In this document: positions 1 through 10,680 of the stretch, piece by piece | How positions within the stretch are numbered: the first letter of the stretch is position 1 | Layout: every line of letters begins with the position of its first letter | Origin: Tamarix chinensis | Taxonomy: Eukaryota; Streptophyta; Magnoliopsida; Caryophyllales; Tamaricaceae | Assembly: GCA_030549775.1 (NCBI GenBank) | Contig: CM060175.1 | Coordinates: 9,570,455 to 9,634,454, forward strand | DNA length: 64,000 nt | Direction of reading: 5' to 3' | Notes under the pieces: generated by a model | Told to the model about the DNA's origin: nothing | The model's database searches: none | The model's input: the letters and a program-made list of their open reading frames with translations, nothing else | Translations under genes and position numbers: made by a program

Positions 1-176
1 AAGTAAAAACCGTTATTAAATATGAAGTTTACGGACATATTCGCGGGTTTTTGTGTATTTTTCATGACGGTTATGAACCGTTATTAAAGATATAATAACG
101 GGCGATTCAATAACGGTTGAAAACTGTTATTAAAACTAAAAAATAACCATTATTAAAAGCCCTTTCCGTGGTAGTG
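1..176. mobile_element. CACTA (En/Spm-like) transposon terminus, interior cut by the window edge
   Basis: The segment ends in CCTTTCCGTGGTAGTG at 161-176, the CACTAC...GTAGTG type of end. Inside lie several copies of a subterminal motif around AACCGTTATTAAA (near 9-21, 77-89, 127-136 and 144-156, some degenerate), as CACTA transposases bind. The rest of the element lies left of base 1. It appears to sit in the Tekay-like LTR that follows. A 3-bp target duplication would be TGT (177-179), but the partner is outside the window. Confidence 0.7.
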
Positions 177-1276
177 TGTCCATATTAGTTAGCTTCAACC
201 TAGACTCATGTCTATTGTAGTGATTAGCTTCGGCCTGGACTTATATCCACTTGATTATTGACTTTAGCCTAGACTTTGTTAAAGGATAGACTTCTCTAGT
301 ATGTGAGACCATGAGGTGCATAATCCACCAGTCAATGATAATAAGGTATGGCTGGTAAATAGTAGTTAATAATTATGAAAGATAATCAAATAAATAGTTA
401 ACAGCTGGCTGTGAAATAAGAGTAATGATGTAGTTAACCAAGTGGTTAAAATGATCTATACACTTGATTAACTGGTTATGGAATAGGATATTGATTGAGG
501 TCATTAGCCTATACCTTACATGGATAAATAGATGGCATAACTTAATGAAATTGGATAAATGGAAATAACCCTAAGGGTTGTTGGATTATTCTCTACTATT
601 GCTCATGTAAGTGGTTATGAGAAAGTGTTATGGTATCCTAAGCATGATGTTTATATTGTGATGATGTTGAATATAATAGAATGTGTTATGCAGTCTTACT
701 TATATGCACAAAGTTCTTTCATGATGCACGTCATACATTATGTTCATGATTGACAAATTAGCATACTTATATACATTGAGGGAGCAACTTGGCTTACTCC
801 GTATGTAGCGTACTAATGTGTCTGTTTACTTGATCAATTACTTATTTCCACGAGTAAAAGACCATGTGTTGGTTTGTGGGGATGGCCAATAAAGTGCCTA
901 CTTCAGTTGGGTCGGGGTTAGTGAGCGAGGGCTTCCGAAAGGTTTTGGTGCGTTCTGTGGAGGACCATGGAATTTGTTTCAGGCCTCATGCCTGAACTCA
1001 TGTTTTTTAGTTTCATAATTTTAGTATGTATTTTGTAACAATTTGATCAGAACCCATAAGAGTTGCTTATTGTAAAAATTTAGGAATTGTTTCAATTAAA
1101 TTATTATTTGCACACTCTACTATTTTTGTATTTTTTTGGTTAGCCTTGTATCTAATATAGGGTAGGTGGCAGACGTCTAATCCACGTCAGTGATAACACC
1201 CTGTTTTTCTAACTATTTTCTACTTCTGCAACATATTTTAATGAAATTTTTTGGTAGAAAAAATGGGGGTGTTATA
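177..1276 (+). repeat. 3' part of a Tekay-like LTR
   Basis: It ends in GGGGGTGTTATA at 1265-1276, the end shared by the large LTRs of this window (final CA mutated to TA). A conserved block near 795-865 (...GTAGCGTACTAATG... then CCACGAG) matches the same block at 27715-27770 and 46935-47000 in better preserved LTRs. The LTR's beginning lies left of the CACTA terminus. The 64-codon reading frame at 559-753 shows no family resemblance and is probably chance. No gene seen. Confidence 0.6.
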
Positions 1277-2664
1277 GTTTAGATTTTACAATGTCAAATC
1301 CAAATCAAACTTCTCTAGTACTTAATTTATCCTTCTAGTTAGCTAGAGTTCTTATACACTTATAATTATCATTCCTTTAGCTAGAATCAAAATCATCACT
1401 AGTAATTGCTCACTTTTATATACTAGCTAGTGAAGATTCTTATAATAATCTTTCAAACTCATCATCTCAAACACAAGACTGGTGTGTTGTATAGCATTCC
1501 TAAGAGAGGCCAATGAGATTATAGTCTCATAAACCTATGGATAACTAGATAAAGTGTAAATCATCTTCTATAGGTTTATTGAGATTATAGGCTCATAACC
1601 ACTGTAATTAAAGATACATTCAAATACAAAAGGAAAAACCTTTTGGTAGTGGATATAGAGAAACTTTGTTAAGTTTATTAAACCACTATAAATTGATTGT
1701 TTATTGTTTTCCATCGTTCTAATTATTTATCACAAAATTTTATTTTGGCATTATTGTTACAAAATATTCTATTCACCCCTTCTAGATTATTCATATGGTA
1801 TTTCACATATCTTAACCAATTATGTAAATCTAACAACATACCCATATAAGATACAAGTAAGAAGCATGTAAATATTTTTTTAGTCGCTCAATGTTATACA
1901 CAGACCCCTTTGATAAGGTTGCTCAACAATGATGACCTATTACTAACCTTTGATAAGCTATATGTATTTACAACAATATTTTATGATTAAGAACACATAT
2001 TCAATACTCTTAAAAAAATTTAAATTAGGCACACTTTGTGTGTAACTTAGTACTAGTATTCTATAAAATGAACTAAACCCACATGCATAGACTTTTGTCA
2101 ATAACATTTTATAAGAAAAAAATTAACTTTCCATCAAAAAAGTATACCAACATGCATGTATATATATATATATTTTATAATTAAAAGTTATCAAGCTATA
2201 GAGAAGGAGAGACTTAACATGCCAAAAAGTATAGCAACACAGGCAAACCCACACCACACAAGCAAGAACAAACCTAAGACTAAACTAAATATATGCATAT
2301 ATATATTTTTATAATGAAAGAAGAAGGGAAGATCAAATGTTGAGAAACAAGAGGACAATCGATTGAGCTAAGAGAAAATGGGTTGTTGTAAGAGGAGTGG
2401 CAGTGGTGATAAAGCAAGAGAGCGTGAGGAGGAGGACAAGATGAGTGGCCTAATGCAACAAAGAGGTGGTGAGTGCATTGTTATTTTGTGTTGACTTGAG
2501 AACCATTAAAAGGAGGAGGATGGTCATTGATCATTTGCGCTAAGAGATTTCCACCACTAGAAAAATGGCAATAGGCTAGAGTGAGAGTAAGAAAAGGTAA
2601 AAATGTTTTGAAACAAAATGAATTGAGTAGAGAGGAGGGAAACAATGGGAGCCTTAAATCTATT
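1277..2664. other. AT-rich DNA without recognisable gene
   Basis: Long A/T runs, a short TA-repeat near 2156-2172 and another near 2293-2306, and a purine-rich stretch (2318-2470). I see no coding frame, LTR end or inverted repeat that I can defend. It may be old decayed transposon DNA. Confidence 0.5.
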
Positions 2665-2960
2665 TTTTTTAGAGTTTTGATAATGGTTATACTATAAACC
2701 ATTATTAACACTACAGAAAAAAAATGATTATCTAGTTTAGATAATGATTATAACAAACCATTATCAAACTTAAAAAAAGTCATCACTAGTTTTGATAATG
2801 GTTATAAGAAAATCGCTAACAAAATTTATAAAAAAATCAATAGCTAATTTATATAACGTTTATAAAAAATATTATTAAAATATGTTTTGATAAGATTTAT
2901 CTTATAACTATTATCTAAACCTATTGCATAAACTCTGGGATGTTTTTTTAACATTTTAAT
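2665..2960 (+). repeat. CACTA-like subterminal repeat cluster, probable element start at 2709
   Basis: CACTACAGAAAAAAA begins at 2709 and is followed by alternating copies of GATAATGATTATAACAAACC-type motifs in both orientations up to about 2960. The layout matches a CACTA 5' terminus with subterminal repeats. Similar motifs also lie just left of 2709 (2673-2706), so two termini may abut or one may be rearranged. No matching GTAGTG end was found before the Harbinger element. Confidence 0.45.
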
Positions 2961-3199
2961 AATGATTTTCATATAGAACCTTTGTTCAAATTTGCTCCAC
3001 ATTCACGCACATATATTTTCATGCATTTATCAATGATTTTAGGCAAGGCACACATATAGACCTTTAAATGCCATAACGAATCTATGCCCTTGTGTATTTG
3101 GCCCATCAAGTTTTTTATGCCATTTCTAAGGACTTCGACATCTGCTATTAAATCATTTGTTATCTGGCTAGACTAAATTTCTATTTTCTTTTCATTTTA

Positions 3200-3223
3200 G
3201 CCCCTGTTTGGTTTTACTTATGA
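3200..3223 (+). repeat. Harbinger left terminal inverted repeat
   Basis: 24 bp, preceded by TTA (3197-3199). It pairs with 10320-10343 with three differences by my reading. The adjoining subterminal 150 bp is rich in AACTACTTTT-like motifs, which recur in inverse orientation near 10180-10320. Confidence 0.88.
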
Positions 3224-3779
3224 TTAATAACTACTTTTAGATAAAAACTACTTTTATAAATCTACTTTTAAAAAATTATTTTTATAAGTAAAACATATGT
3301 TTGTTTTAACTTTTATTACATAAGTGATTAATGCTTAAAAACTACTTATTGTATCTTATTAGTGTTTGGTTTTACTTTTCCTACAAAATTACTTTTTCTT
3401 TTCCATCTTTAGTTTTTATCTTCCTATATATATCTTTTAGTAATAATTACTATATAAATTAAGTAATATTAAATATTAAAAAGTATATTAAACATTAACA
3501 AGTATAAAAAAAATATAAAGATATTACAAAGTACTAAAAATTATAAAATAAAAATTATAAACTTATTAAAAAAATTATGAACAACCACTAAACAAACTTT
3601 ATAAAATTCACAAACATCTAAAACTCAAATATTAATTGTAAATTAAAGTTTATATTATGCAATAAACATTCTTAAATTTATAATAAGCATACATCATAAT
3701 ATAGTTCAATGACATGCATTGTAAATATCATCTGCAATCCTACCCCGTAACATTTCCATTTCTCTAGCCGCTCTACCCT
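3224..3779. other. Harbinger subterminal non-coding DNA
   Basis: Very AT-rich, with repeated TAAAAACTACTTTTA-like motifs near the end, matching the opposite subterminal region. It lies downstream of the transposase stop codon and probably serves as its 3' UTR and as transposase-binding sequence. No gene seen. Confidence 0.6.
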
Positions 3780-4936
3780 CTACATGTTGTCCAACATCTC
3801 TATTCCTATTGTTTTCTTCATATATTTCTCTGCTACAAAACTCATCAAATAATATATCATCATTCCATTTAACCTAATAAAATTGTGGATTGTCATTGTT
3901 GCAATGACAATAAACATTTGTTGTTCCAAACTATAATTCGGCATTTGCTTTAAGATGGGAAAACGAGCCTTCAAAACACCAAAGCAACGCTCAATCACAT
4001 TTCACACTGACGAGTGTAAATGATTGAATAATTCTTCTTTTCCTTGTGGACCGCCAACTCTTTGAAAATCAGATAGATGATACCTTGTATCCTTGAATGG
4101 CGCAAGATAGCCGGATGTATTGGGATAACCTGAATCAACCACATAATATTTACCTGCATAAAATGTAAATTCATATTATTCAACTATAATATTTTATACT
4201 TAATATATAAAATAATGCTCTATTTACCTCGAGGAGGATGAGGAAAGTTTTTGTTGGGATCTCGAATACAGTGTTGAAATATTCGAGAATCATGAGCTGA
4301 CCCCTCCCATCCAGCTTCCACAAATGTGAATAACATATCAAAAGAACAAACTGCCATAATATTTTGGGAACACACTCCTTTACGATTACGATAGGGCATT
4401 TGTTCATTCTTTGGAACACAAGCATCGATATGTGTTCCATCTATCGCTCCTACAAAATCTTTAAAATAAGGCCAAAGTCTCGAATCATTCATGATCTCAG
4501 GAGGGACCTCATCAAGGCTTCGATGAGGCCTTATAATATCACTAGCAATATTTGATATAGCAACTAAAACCTTGTTGAAATATCTACTAATAGTTTCTCC
4601 AGAGTGCTGAAATCGATCTTGCACAACTCTATTCCTTTCATTGTGACCAACTGTATATAAAAAAATCGCCAGTTGTTCTTCAACGGTCACATTATAAGTA
4701 TCACTTAGCAACCTCCTAGATCTTAAAAAACTTGCTAACCTTAGAAAAGCATCCTTTTTCATTCTAAATAAATCATGGCATAGCCTATCATGACCATTCA
4801 ATATACGTTGGACAAACTGGTGACCTGTTTCAGAAGATTCCAAACAAGCTTGCTTCTCGATAGACGCCTTCCTTCTCTTTCGCAAATGTTGCACTACCAG
4901 TAAAAGTAGTAGTAGTCTTTTTTTTCGATTGTCCAT
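3780..4936 (-). pseudogene. Harbinger DDE transposase, two exons, one in-frame stop
   Basis: Exon 1 runs 4936-4228 and reads as a plant Harbinger nuclease: an N-terminal basic region, then VGAIDGTHI (first catalytic Asp) and WEGSAHDSRIF (second Asp). A 74-bp intron (4227-4154 on the minus strand) has GTAAAT at the donor and TTATGCAG at the acceptor; splicing joins PPRG to KYYVVDSGYPNTSGY, the family's conserved run. Exon 2 (4153-3780) continues to NVIERCFGVLKARFP with the catalytic Glu. A TGA at 4002-4004 stands where relatives have Arg, three codons before that Glu, consistent with a CGA-to-TGA change. All three catalytic acidic residues are otherwise present. The spliced product would be about 360 residues. 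It normally acts with the neighbouring Myb-like protein in the nucleus. Confidence 0.92.
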
Positions 4937-5222
4937 CTATTCAAAATCAAAGCATCACTTGTATTATATGTATATCCAATATGTGTGCATAAAATTATAT
5001 ATAACAAACAACACTTATGTTTTCTATCAAACAACATGAATATTTCAAAGCTAGTTCAAAAAGTCACAAGTCCAAACAATTACATAAGTCTATGAAATGT
5101 AGAGTATTCTAAAATACTAAAAGTCAAAAGTCCAAACAATTACATAAGTTCAACATAAACAACATAATTCATACTTCATAGTTTTACAAATAGAAAATAC
5201 CATAACAAACTAACATCCTTGA
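4937..5222. other. Spacer between the two Harbinger genes
   Basis: 286 bp of AT-rich DNA between the end of ORF1 and the start of the transposase on the same strand. It contains an imperfect direct repeat (AAAGTCAcAAGTCCAAACAA near 5058 and AAAGTCAaAAGTCCAAACAA near 5119). It may hold the transposase promoter. Confidence 0.5.
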
Positions 5223-6210
5223 TTAACTCTTAGAGTGATCTCTTAAAGATTCCAACCAAACATTACGCTTTTGGGGAGCCATATACATCCATATGTCTCT
5301 GTTATCAGGATCCTTGAAAGCATTAGTACCAAGGATAAATAACTCATCAGTAATTTCATCGGACATGTCATTTAGAATAGCTAAACATTCTTTTATGGTG
5401 GGGGTTGTTGAAGGTTGAGGTGTAGGCAAATGAGGATCATTATTAATCTTAAATGCAGATTTGCATAATTGTAGCAACTTATAATCAAGCTTGTCACTAG
5501 CTGACTCCTTTCTCTTACGCGAACTAGATTGTTGACTCTTAGAACGCTTGTTGCTTGACTTTTCCTTTTGGCATGTCCCACCACCTGAATCACTAGAATC
5601 ACAACCCTCGATGTCAATGACTTTTTCGCATTTAGAAGGACCCACATTACTTGTTTTTAGCTCTTCATCATCCTTATCGAAACTTGGATGAGTCCCTTGA
5701 GATGGAGCCCATGAATGTTCTCCCGTTGCATGAGTACCACCAAAGATTAATCGAAGCTCATCTAAATGGGCAATTGGCTTGTTGCAAAAGTGTTTACAAC
5801 TTGGATTTTGCTACAAAAAAATAAATAAATTATTACATGCTATATATAATAATAATTATAATAAAATAAGTTAAAAATATAAAATTTTAATTTACCTGAA
5901 TAAATATCTTCCACCTATCATCCCCACAAGTGATTGCACCTGTTATTGGGTCTCTCCCAAGTCCGGTTTCACTTTCAAGTTTTACCCATGCCAAATAATC
6001 TTTTTTTGTTGAGGTAAAATGATTTTTCACTTGAATTTTTTGATATCGCACATTCTCAAGCCTATTAAGACCATCCACAATATTGGACCATCCAATCTTA
6101 TTGAAACTTGAAGTAGGTCTATTGCCTTTCTTAACCTCCTCAACACATAATTGAACAAAGGTTTGATGCCTTGATTCAGTCCAATGAGCAGTATCTGATG
6201 AAGATGTCAT
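5223..6210 (-). CDS. Harbinger ORF1, Myb/SANT-like DNA-binding protein, two exons, apparently intact
   Basis: In plant Harbinger elements this protein binds the subterminal DNA and helps bring the transposase to it. Exon 1 (6210-5896) begins MTSSSDTAHWTESRHQTF and carries a Myb/SANT-like domain over about residues 8-100, with the typical FNKIGWSNIV and TGLGRDPITGAI runs. The donor GTAAAT follows at 5895. Exon 2 (5810-5223) follows a TTTTTTGTAG acceptor. It stays in frame and includes HATGEHSWAPSQGTHPS, common after this domain, a basic Ser/Lys-rich stretch that may be a nuclear signal, and an acidic C-terminal part ending RDHSKS. The total is 300 residues with no stop or shift. An upstream in-frame ATG at 6270 is possible, but a TTTGTAG acceptor-like site just before 6210 suggests the leader is spliced there. 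Confidence 0.88.
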
Positions 6211-6270
6211 AGTACCTACAAATATTATTTTCTCGTTACTCTTACAACTACCATATTGTATATAATGCAA

Positions 6271-7022
6271 TCGTTACTCTTTTGATTGATATTATCAAAA
6301 CATCTAATGCATAAGTAAGCCAATAAGATAATTTTAATATGTTTTAGAGAGTAAGTTAATAGGAAGGAAAACCAGGCATATTGGCAAAATCCACGAAAGA
6401 AACTAGCATTTATATATGAAAACCAGACATTTTTAAAACTAATATAACATAAAAGTGTTGATGTATACCGTTTTAGATTGGTTTACTTTTTCATAAATAA
6501 AAATGTCTCTATCTTTTTTCGTCCAATTATTCCTTCCATATGTACAAAAGAGAAAAAGAAGAAGAAGAAAAAAAGGCAGGTCTTTCAATATATATTCAAT
6601 TTCAAGAAAAAGTGTTGTTAATTCTACTATTTGTTTGTTATATGGTTTGAAAGTTGAAACTACTGGCTGAAACTTGAAATGAGTGAACGGAAAGAGATAT
6701 TTACAAAACTAACCGCACATTTATACATTTGAGATCATATATGAACCCAATCGGGATATCCAAAAAATGGAAGCCGAATGAAAGCGAGGAATATGAACCC
6801 AATATACCCAAAAATGGAAGGTGAATGAAAATGAGGAGAAAGCAAAGAGGAAGAAATTATTGCATCAGTCCGACTCATGGTAAATTAGTCTCACATATAA
6901 TGTGTGAGTTCTAGAATATACTCTATATCTATATTTATATGAGTAAGGTGATGCCATCATGATAGTGCAATATCACTTTACGCCATTATCTTGCTGAAAT
7001 GCAGATGGCGCATGCATCATAG
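6271..7022. other. Harbinger interior, no gene seen
   Basis: AT-rich DNA upstream of ORF1. It includes an imperfect tandem duplication of about 50 bp (6738-6838, units starting GAACCCAAT). By position it would lie in the 5' leader intron of ORF1 if that transcript starts near 10.1 kb. Confidence 0.45.
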
Positions 7023-9032
7023 TCAGTAGATGGCAATAGCAGATATGTTGCTGAGATGACAGTGTGGTGGTTTTGCATTCAAACTATAGAAGAACTTGGC
7101 TAATTGAAAGATTTGGCAAATGGAAGATGGGACTGCAAGTGCAGGGAAGGGATATAGAAGCTTGAGTATTGTGCAATACTGTGCTGGTCGAAATTTCAGA
7201 AACAGTAGGTAACATGTGTAGATAAGTAGCATCAAAAACATAATTTATGCTACTTCACAAACAATATTTGGTCAAAAACATAATTTATGCTACTTCCCAT
7301 GGTATTCTACATTTCAGATACCAATAAGTTTCAACCACCAAGTTGTCATAGCTCCCATGGTTTTGGTTGAAAATATTTGGTGTCCTAAAGCTCCAAAACC
7401 AACCTATGGACCTGTGTTCAAGTCTGTTTGGTTGCAAACTACTTTCTGCTGAGGGACCACACACTTAGGCACATGCCTGATTACAGGCTCACAAGTTTGC
7501 ATCAGTTTGTTTCTAAAAATTAACATTTCTGTGATTTTCCATTACCAAAATAGCTAAAGTTACTGATCAAATTCTTTTTTTGTTCATGTTTGTCAGTGAC
7601 TGTAATGTAAAAGGAGGACTTTAGACTCATTTTTAAGACCATGGTTGTGCTTAAACTTCAGGCAATCATAACTCACAGGAGCATATCTTCATAAATGATG
7701 ATATGGTAGATGAGGACTATTCTGTAGTCTTCTCTGTTTTTTTCTTTGTCACCTTTCCATGCACACTGTCCTGTTCTATGCCCAATTATGTTGCTAATTT
7801 ACAATTACTACAGAACTCAGGGTTTTCCTCACATCAACCTCAACCAGAACATATGTTGTGTCCAACTTATCCCTCCTTCTAGTGAGCAGGTCTGTTTGGA
7901 GGGGTTTCCTGAAATGGGAGAAAATTGCACTAATTGTTGGACCCATATAGGAACCTCACATACTTCACTTTTCTCCACAGGGAGCATTGGAACAGCCTCC
8001 TTCACCATCATCAGTTTAGCAAATGCATAAAAGGTCCATTTTTTATTATTCTATCCCTATGAGCCTTTGTCTCAAATCTGAACATATTTACATACTATCA
8101 ATAGAGATATCAATTTCAATATATTATAATTTCAATATGCAAAGCTGAACATATTTATTTTTTCTGATCTTTGATTAGTTGGGCAGGATTCCTTTTTCCC
8201 TACCCAAGGATGAAGATAAGCCTTCTAGTGAGTTTTGCCATACATGCATACTGTATATTTAGGTTCAAGTCATCCAACAATTCTTATGGGAGAAATAGTA
8301 ATGCAATATCTTCATACCAAATGCTGTTGGGCTTCCAAAATCTGCTATATGACATTTTTCAGACATTGTTATTGATGGATCATATAGATGAGTAGACGAA
8401 TAGTAGTGTAGCTCCTCTAGGATAGTATAGGGATGAAGATATTTTTTAGTAAACAAGGGTCTGCAGCAATTTTCTACCATCTATGATCTATGTGTATGCA
8501 AAATAGTTTGACTCTGCAATAGTCATCTAATACATGCATTATGAGAATGCTATGTGTATGCAAATTTTCTAATCCAACATTATGAAGCAATAGGTGCGGC
8601 ACAGGTTCTTGATTACGACTAATGAACAACGTGATGAGCCGATGATATAGATGAGAACAAATGTGAAGGAGGGAGCAAAAAAATAGAAAGACACAAAAAG
8701 AAGTGGAGGGAGGCTAACATATCATAGCTGCAAGCTTCCTGTGCAAAAAATAAATGCAACGATCAAGACTTAAACGTCCAACATTTCCTTTAATGATGTA
8801 GGACACTTCATGCACCTATCACCTACCGTCCAACCATCTATAATTTTTACATAATATAGTCCTTATATAATATATATTAAATAATTGATATATTAATAGT
8901 ATTGAATACCCTCGACCAAAATTTTATGGTATATTGAGACACCCTAAGTAAGCCTTAGTTCTGCTAATATAAATACTTAATATGTATTCAGAAACACAAT
9001 TTGCTCTGTATGGGTTCAGTGCTTAAAAACAA
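7023..9032. other. Harbinger interior of possible captured origin, no defensible exon
   Basis: Base composition is less AT-biased than the transposase region. A direct repeat, AAAACATAATTTATGCTACT, occurs near 7235 and 7277. The frame at 7746-8030 includes a Cys-containing stretch but matches no family I can name. The region lies upstream of, and on the same side as, the receptor-kinase fragment and may be flanking sequence brought in with it. That is inference from position only. Confidence 0.4.
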
Positions 9033-9338
9033 ATGGAGTTGAAGGCGGTGTTTAGGAACCCAGAAGAGACTGGGCCTACAGGGGTTGTAGAATTCGCAGG
9101 GCCTTTCATACTGGAAGGTGAGGTTTGGAAGGTATTGGATAGAAGGCTAGGTCAGCCGCTGTTCAGTGAGGCCGAGGCAGTCGAGCTCGTGGCGCGCACA
9201 GCAATGCAGTGTGTGAGCTTGGAAAGCAAGGATCGACCGACTATTTCAGGCGTCATTGCTAACTTGGAGAGAGAATTGACTCTATGCAAGGATTATGTTG
9301 AAGGATCTACAAGATTTTTCCCAGTTTCTTTCAGTTGA
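9033..9338 (+). pseudogene. C-terminal fragment of a CRINKLY4-related receptor-like kinase, captured in the Harbinger element
   Basis: The 101-residue frame starts MELKAVFRNPEETG and contains EGEVWKVLDRRLGQP, EAEAVELVARTAMQCV and ESKDRPTISGVIANLERE, ending at a natural stop. These are the last subdomains (X-XI) of a plant Ser/Thr receptor kinase, with the conserved Arg of KDRPT. The VEFAGP...WKVLDRR...EAEAVEL pattern is that of the CRINKLY4/CCR subgroup as I know it. Everything N-terminal (ectodomain, membrane span, ATP site, HRD and DFG motifs) is absent, so it cannot be an active kinase. It is antisense to the transposon's genes. The simplest reading is gene-fragment capture by the transposon. 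An insertion of the element into a kinase gene is unlikely because the fragment lies inside both terminal repeats. Confidence 0.75.
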
Positions 9339-9826
9339 AACTCAGCAAAATTTATGTCAGAATTATTATTATTTTTTCGGTTTTTTTTCCTCCCCTGATT
9401 AGCTTTTGATGTTCTTTGATCCCCCCCCAAAATAACCTCTGTTATCCCTGTAGGGCTGTAAGCCTGATTTCTGTAGATACATTTGATCGGGGTCTTTCGC
9501 TACTCTATAGCACAGGATTGGTGGTAAATTCCAGATCTCTACATACATTTCTTTCCATTAAAGGGAAAACCATAACGGAAGAAATGTCTATGCTCAACTC
9601 CCAATCCGCACAACAGGAAAGAAATCCAATCTCACGCATCATTATGATATATATACATCGACCATAAGGGTCTTCTCGCCACCAGATACAAATTCCAAAT
9701 AGAAACTTCCTACCCAGTCTTTCTGTCATTTGAGCCGTGGCAGGGAAGAAGGTCGGAGAAGCAATCAAAGAAATTAACAGATCTGGAATCTCCTAATTCA
9801 TTCAAACGTAATACAATAACGCGGGA
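9339..9826. other. DNA following the kinase fragment
   Basis: It starts just after the kinase stop and could be its former 3' UTR: T-rich, with a C-run at 9421-9429. Short frames occur on both strands at 9416-9768 without family resemblance. No gene called. Confidence 0.4.
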
Positions 9827-10343
9827 TCAATCGAACCAAAAAAATAAAAAACACTCAGAACAACAACCTAATATATGTCTCGCAGGAGAAGAAAGATTGC
9901 ATACCCGAGCAGATGTGAAAGACTGGAAGTAAGATCGCACGATGTCGAGGCGAAGAATCGAACAGCTGCAACTCGAAGGGACGAACGCTGAGGTCTGGCC
10001 GTCGAAGGTTGAAAGTGTCAAATAGTGAAAGGGTCGGCCGTCGAGGGCTGAATGCGTCGAACCGTATAACATTCGCCGTCGAGAATGTGTGAAAGTGTCG
10101 AACAGTAGTGTTATAAACGACTTTTCAATTAACAGGGTACCGTACCGTGAAATTTTGATTATAGCTTTTGAAAAGTAGAGAGGAGTAACTTCTTAATTAT
10201 AGATTATGAAAAGTTGTTTTAGATAATTAATTTTAAGAATAAATTTTAATAAGGAAAACCAAACAGTAAAAATTAATCTGTAATTACTTTTTATAATTAA
10301 TTATTACAAAAACTACTTTTCATAAGTTAAAACAAACAGGCTC
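9827..10343 (-). promoter_or_regulatory. Putative Harbinger promoter and 5' leader exon (minus strand)
   Basis: On the minus strand, 10110-9900 is a distinctly GC-richer stretch with several copies of TCGACGGC/TTCGAC, followed by a CTCGGTATGC donor-like site near 9905. A TTTGTAG acceptor-like site stands just before the ORF1 ATG (about 6218). A spliced leader joining the two is the likely arrangement. The subterminal AT-rich part and the right inverted repeat (10320-10343) complete the end. The transcription start is not determinable from sequence alone. Confidence 0.45.
10320..10343 (-). repeat. Harbinger right terminal inverted repeat
   Basis: 24 bp, followed by TTA at 10344-10346, which matches TTA at 3197-3199 on the other side. 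Confidence 0.88.
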
Positions 10344-10680
10344 TTAGTCTCTTCTTTTGACATTTGATGGATCATTGTTTCCATTTTGAGGCACTTTTTA
10401 GGCAACAATATATTCGACTTGGACCTCTAGTTGAATTAAATCCATAAATCAAGAGGACATTAAGCTAGATAAGGAAGTGGGTACGTGAGACCCAAGCAAG
10501 CACCAATTCAAAAATCTTGGCTAACTAGGAGGAAGTTAAAGATTAGAATCGCTCTATTAAGGATTTCACATCTCCGAATGCATACAAGATGCAATTGAGC
10601 ATATGAAGGAGTAATACAACCACCAATAATTTAGAATTGATGTCTAAACTTCTTAATATGATGTAATAAAATAAGTTCAG
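10344..10680 (+). other. 5' flank of a decayed Athila-like retrotransposon
   Basis: The end of this stretch (about 10590-10680) reads, with stops, like the run that precedes the gag core in Athila-type elements (TTNNLELMSKLLNMM). Farther left I see neither an LTR boundary nor a primer-binding site. The Harbinger element may have split the upstream part. Confidence 0.45.

Larger units (their letters stand above)
3200..10343 (-). mobile_element. PIF/Harbinger DNA transposon, complete, with captured host sequence
   Basis: Both ends are visible: a 24-bp left terminal inverted repeat at 3200-3223 (GCCCCTGTTTGGTTTTACTT...) and its partner at 10320-10343 (AAACAAACAGGCTC at the end), differing at a few positions. 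A TTA target duplication flanks it (3197-3199 and 10344-10346), as expected of PIF/Harbinger. Inside, on the minus strand, lie the two genes this superfamily needs: a Myb/SANT-like DNA-binding protein and a DDE transposase. At 7.1 kb it is larger than usual. The extra length is 6271-9880, including a receptor-kinase fragment. The transposase has one nonsense codon, so this copy is probably non-autonomous now. Confidence 0.92.

Noticed and set aside
4364..4555. Plus-strand frame of 63 codons
   Set aside because: Shadow of the Harbinger transposase exon on the minus strand.
7746..8030. Cys-containing frame upstream of the kinase fragment, considered as captured ectodomain
   Set aside because: The Cys spacing does not match the CRINKLY4-type ectodomain as I know it, and no intron borders support it.
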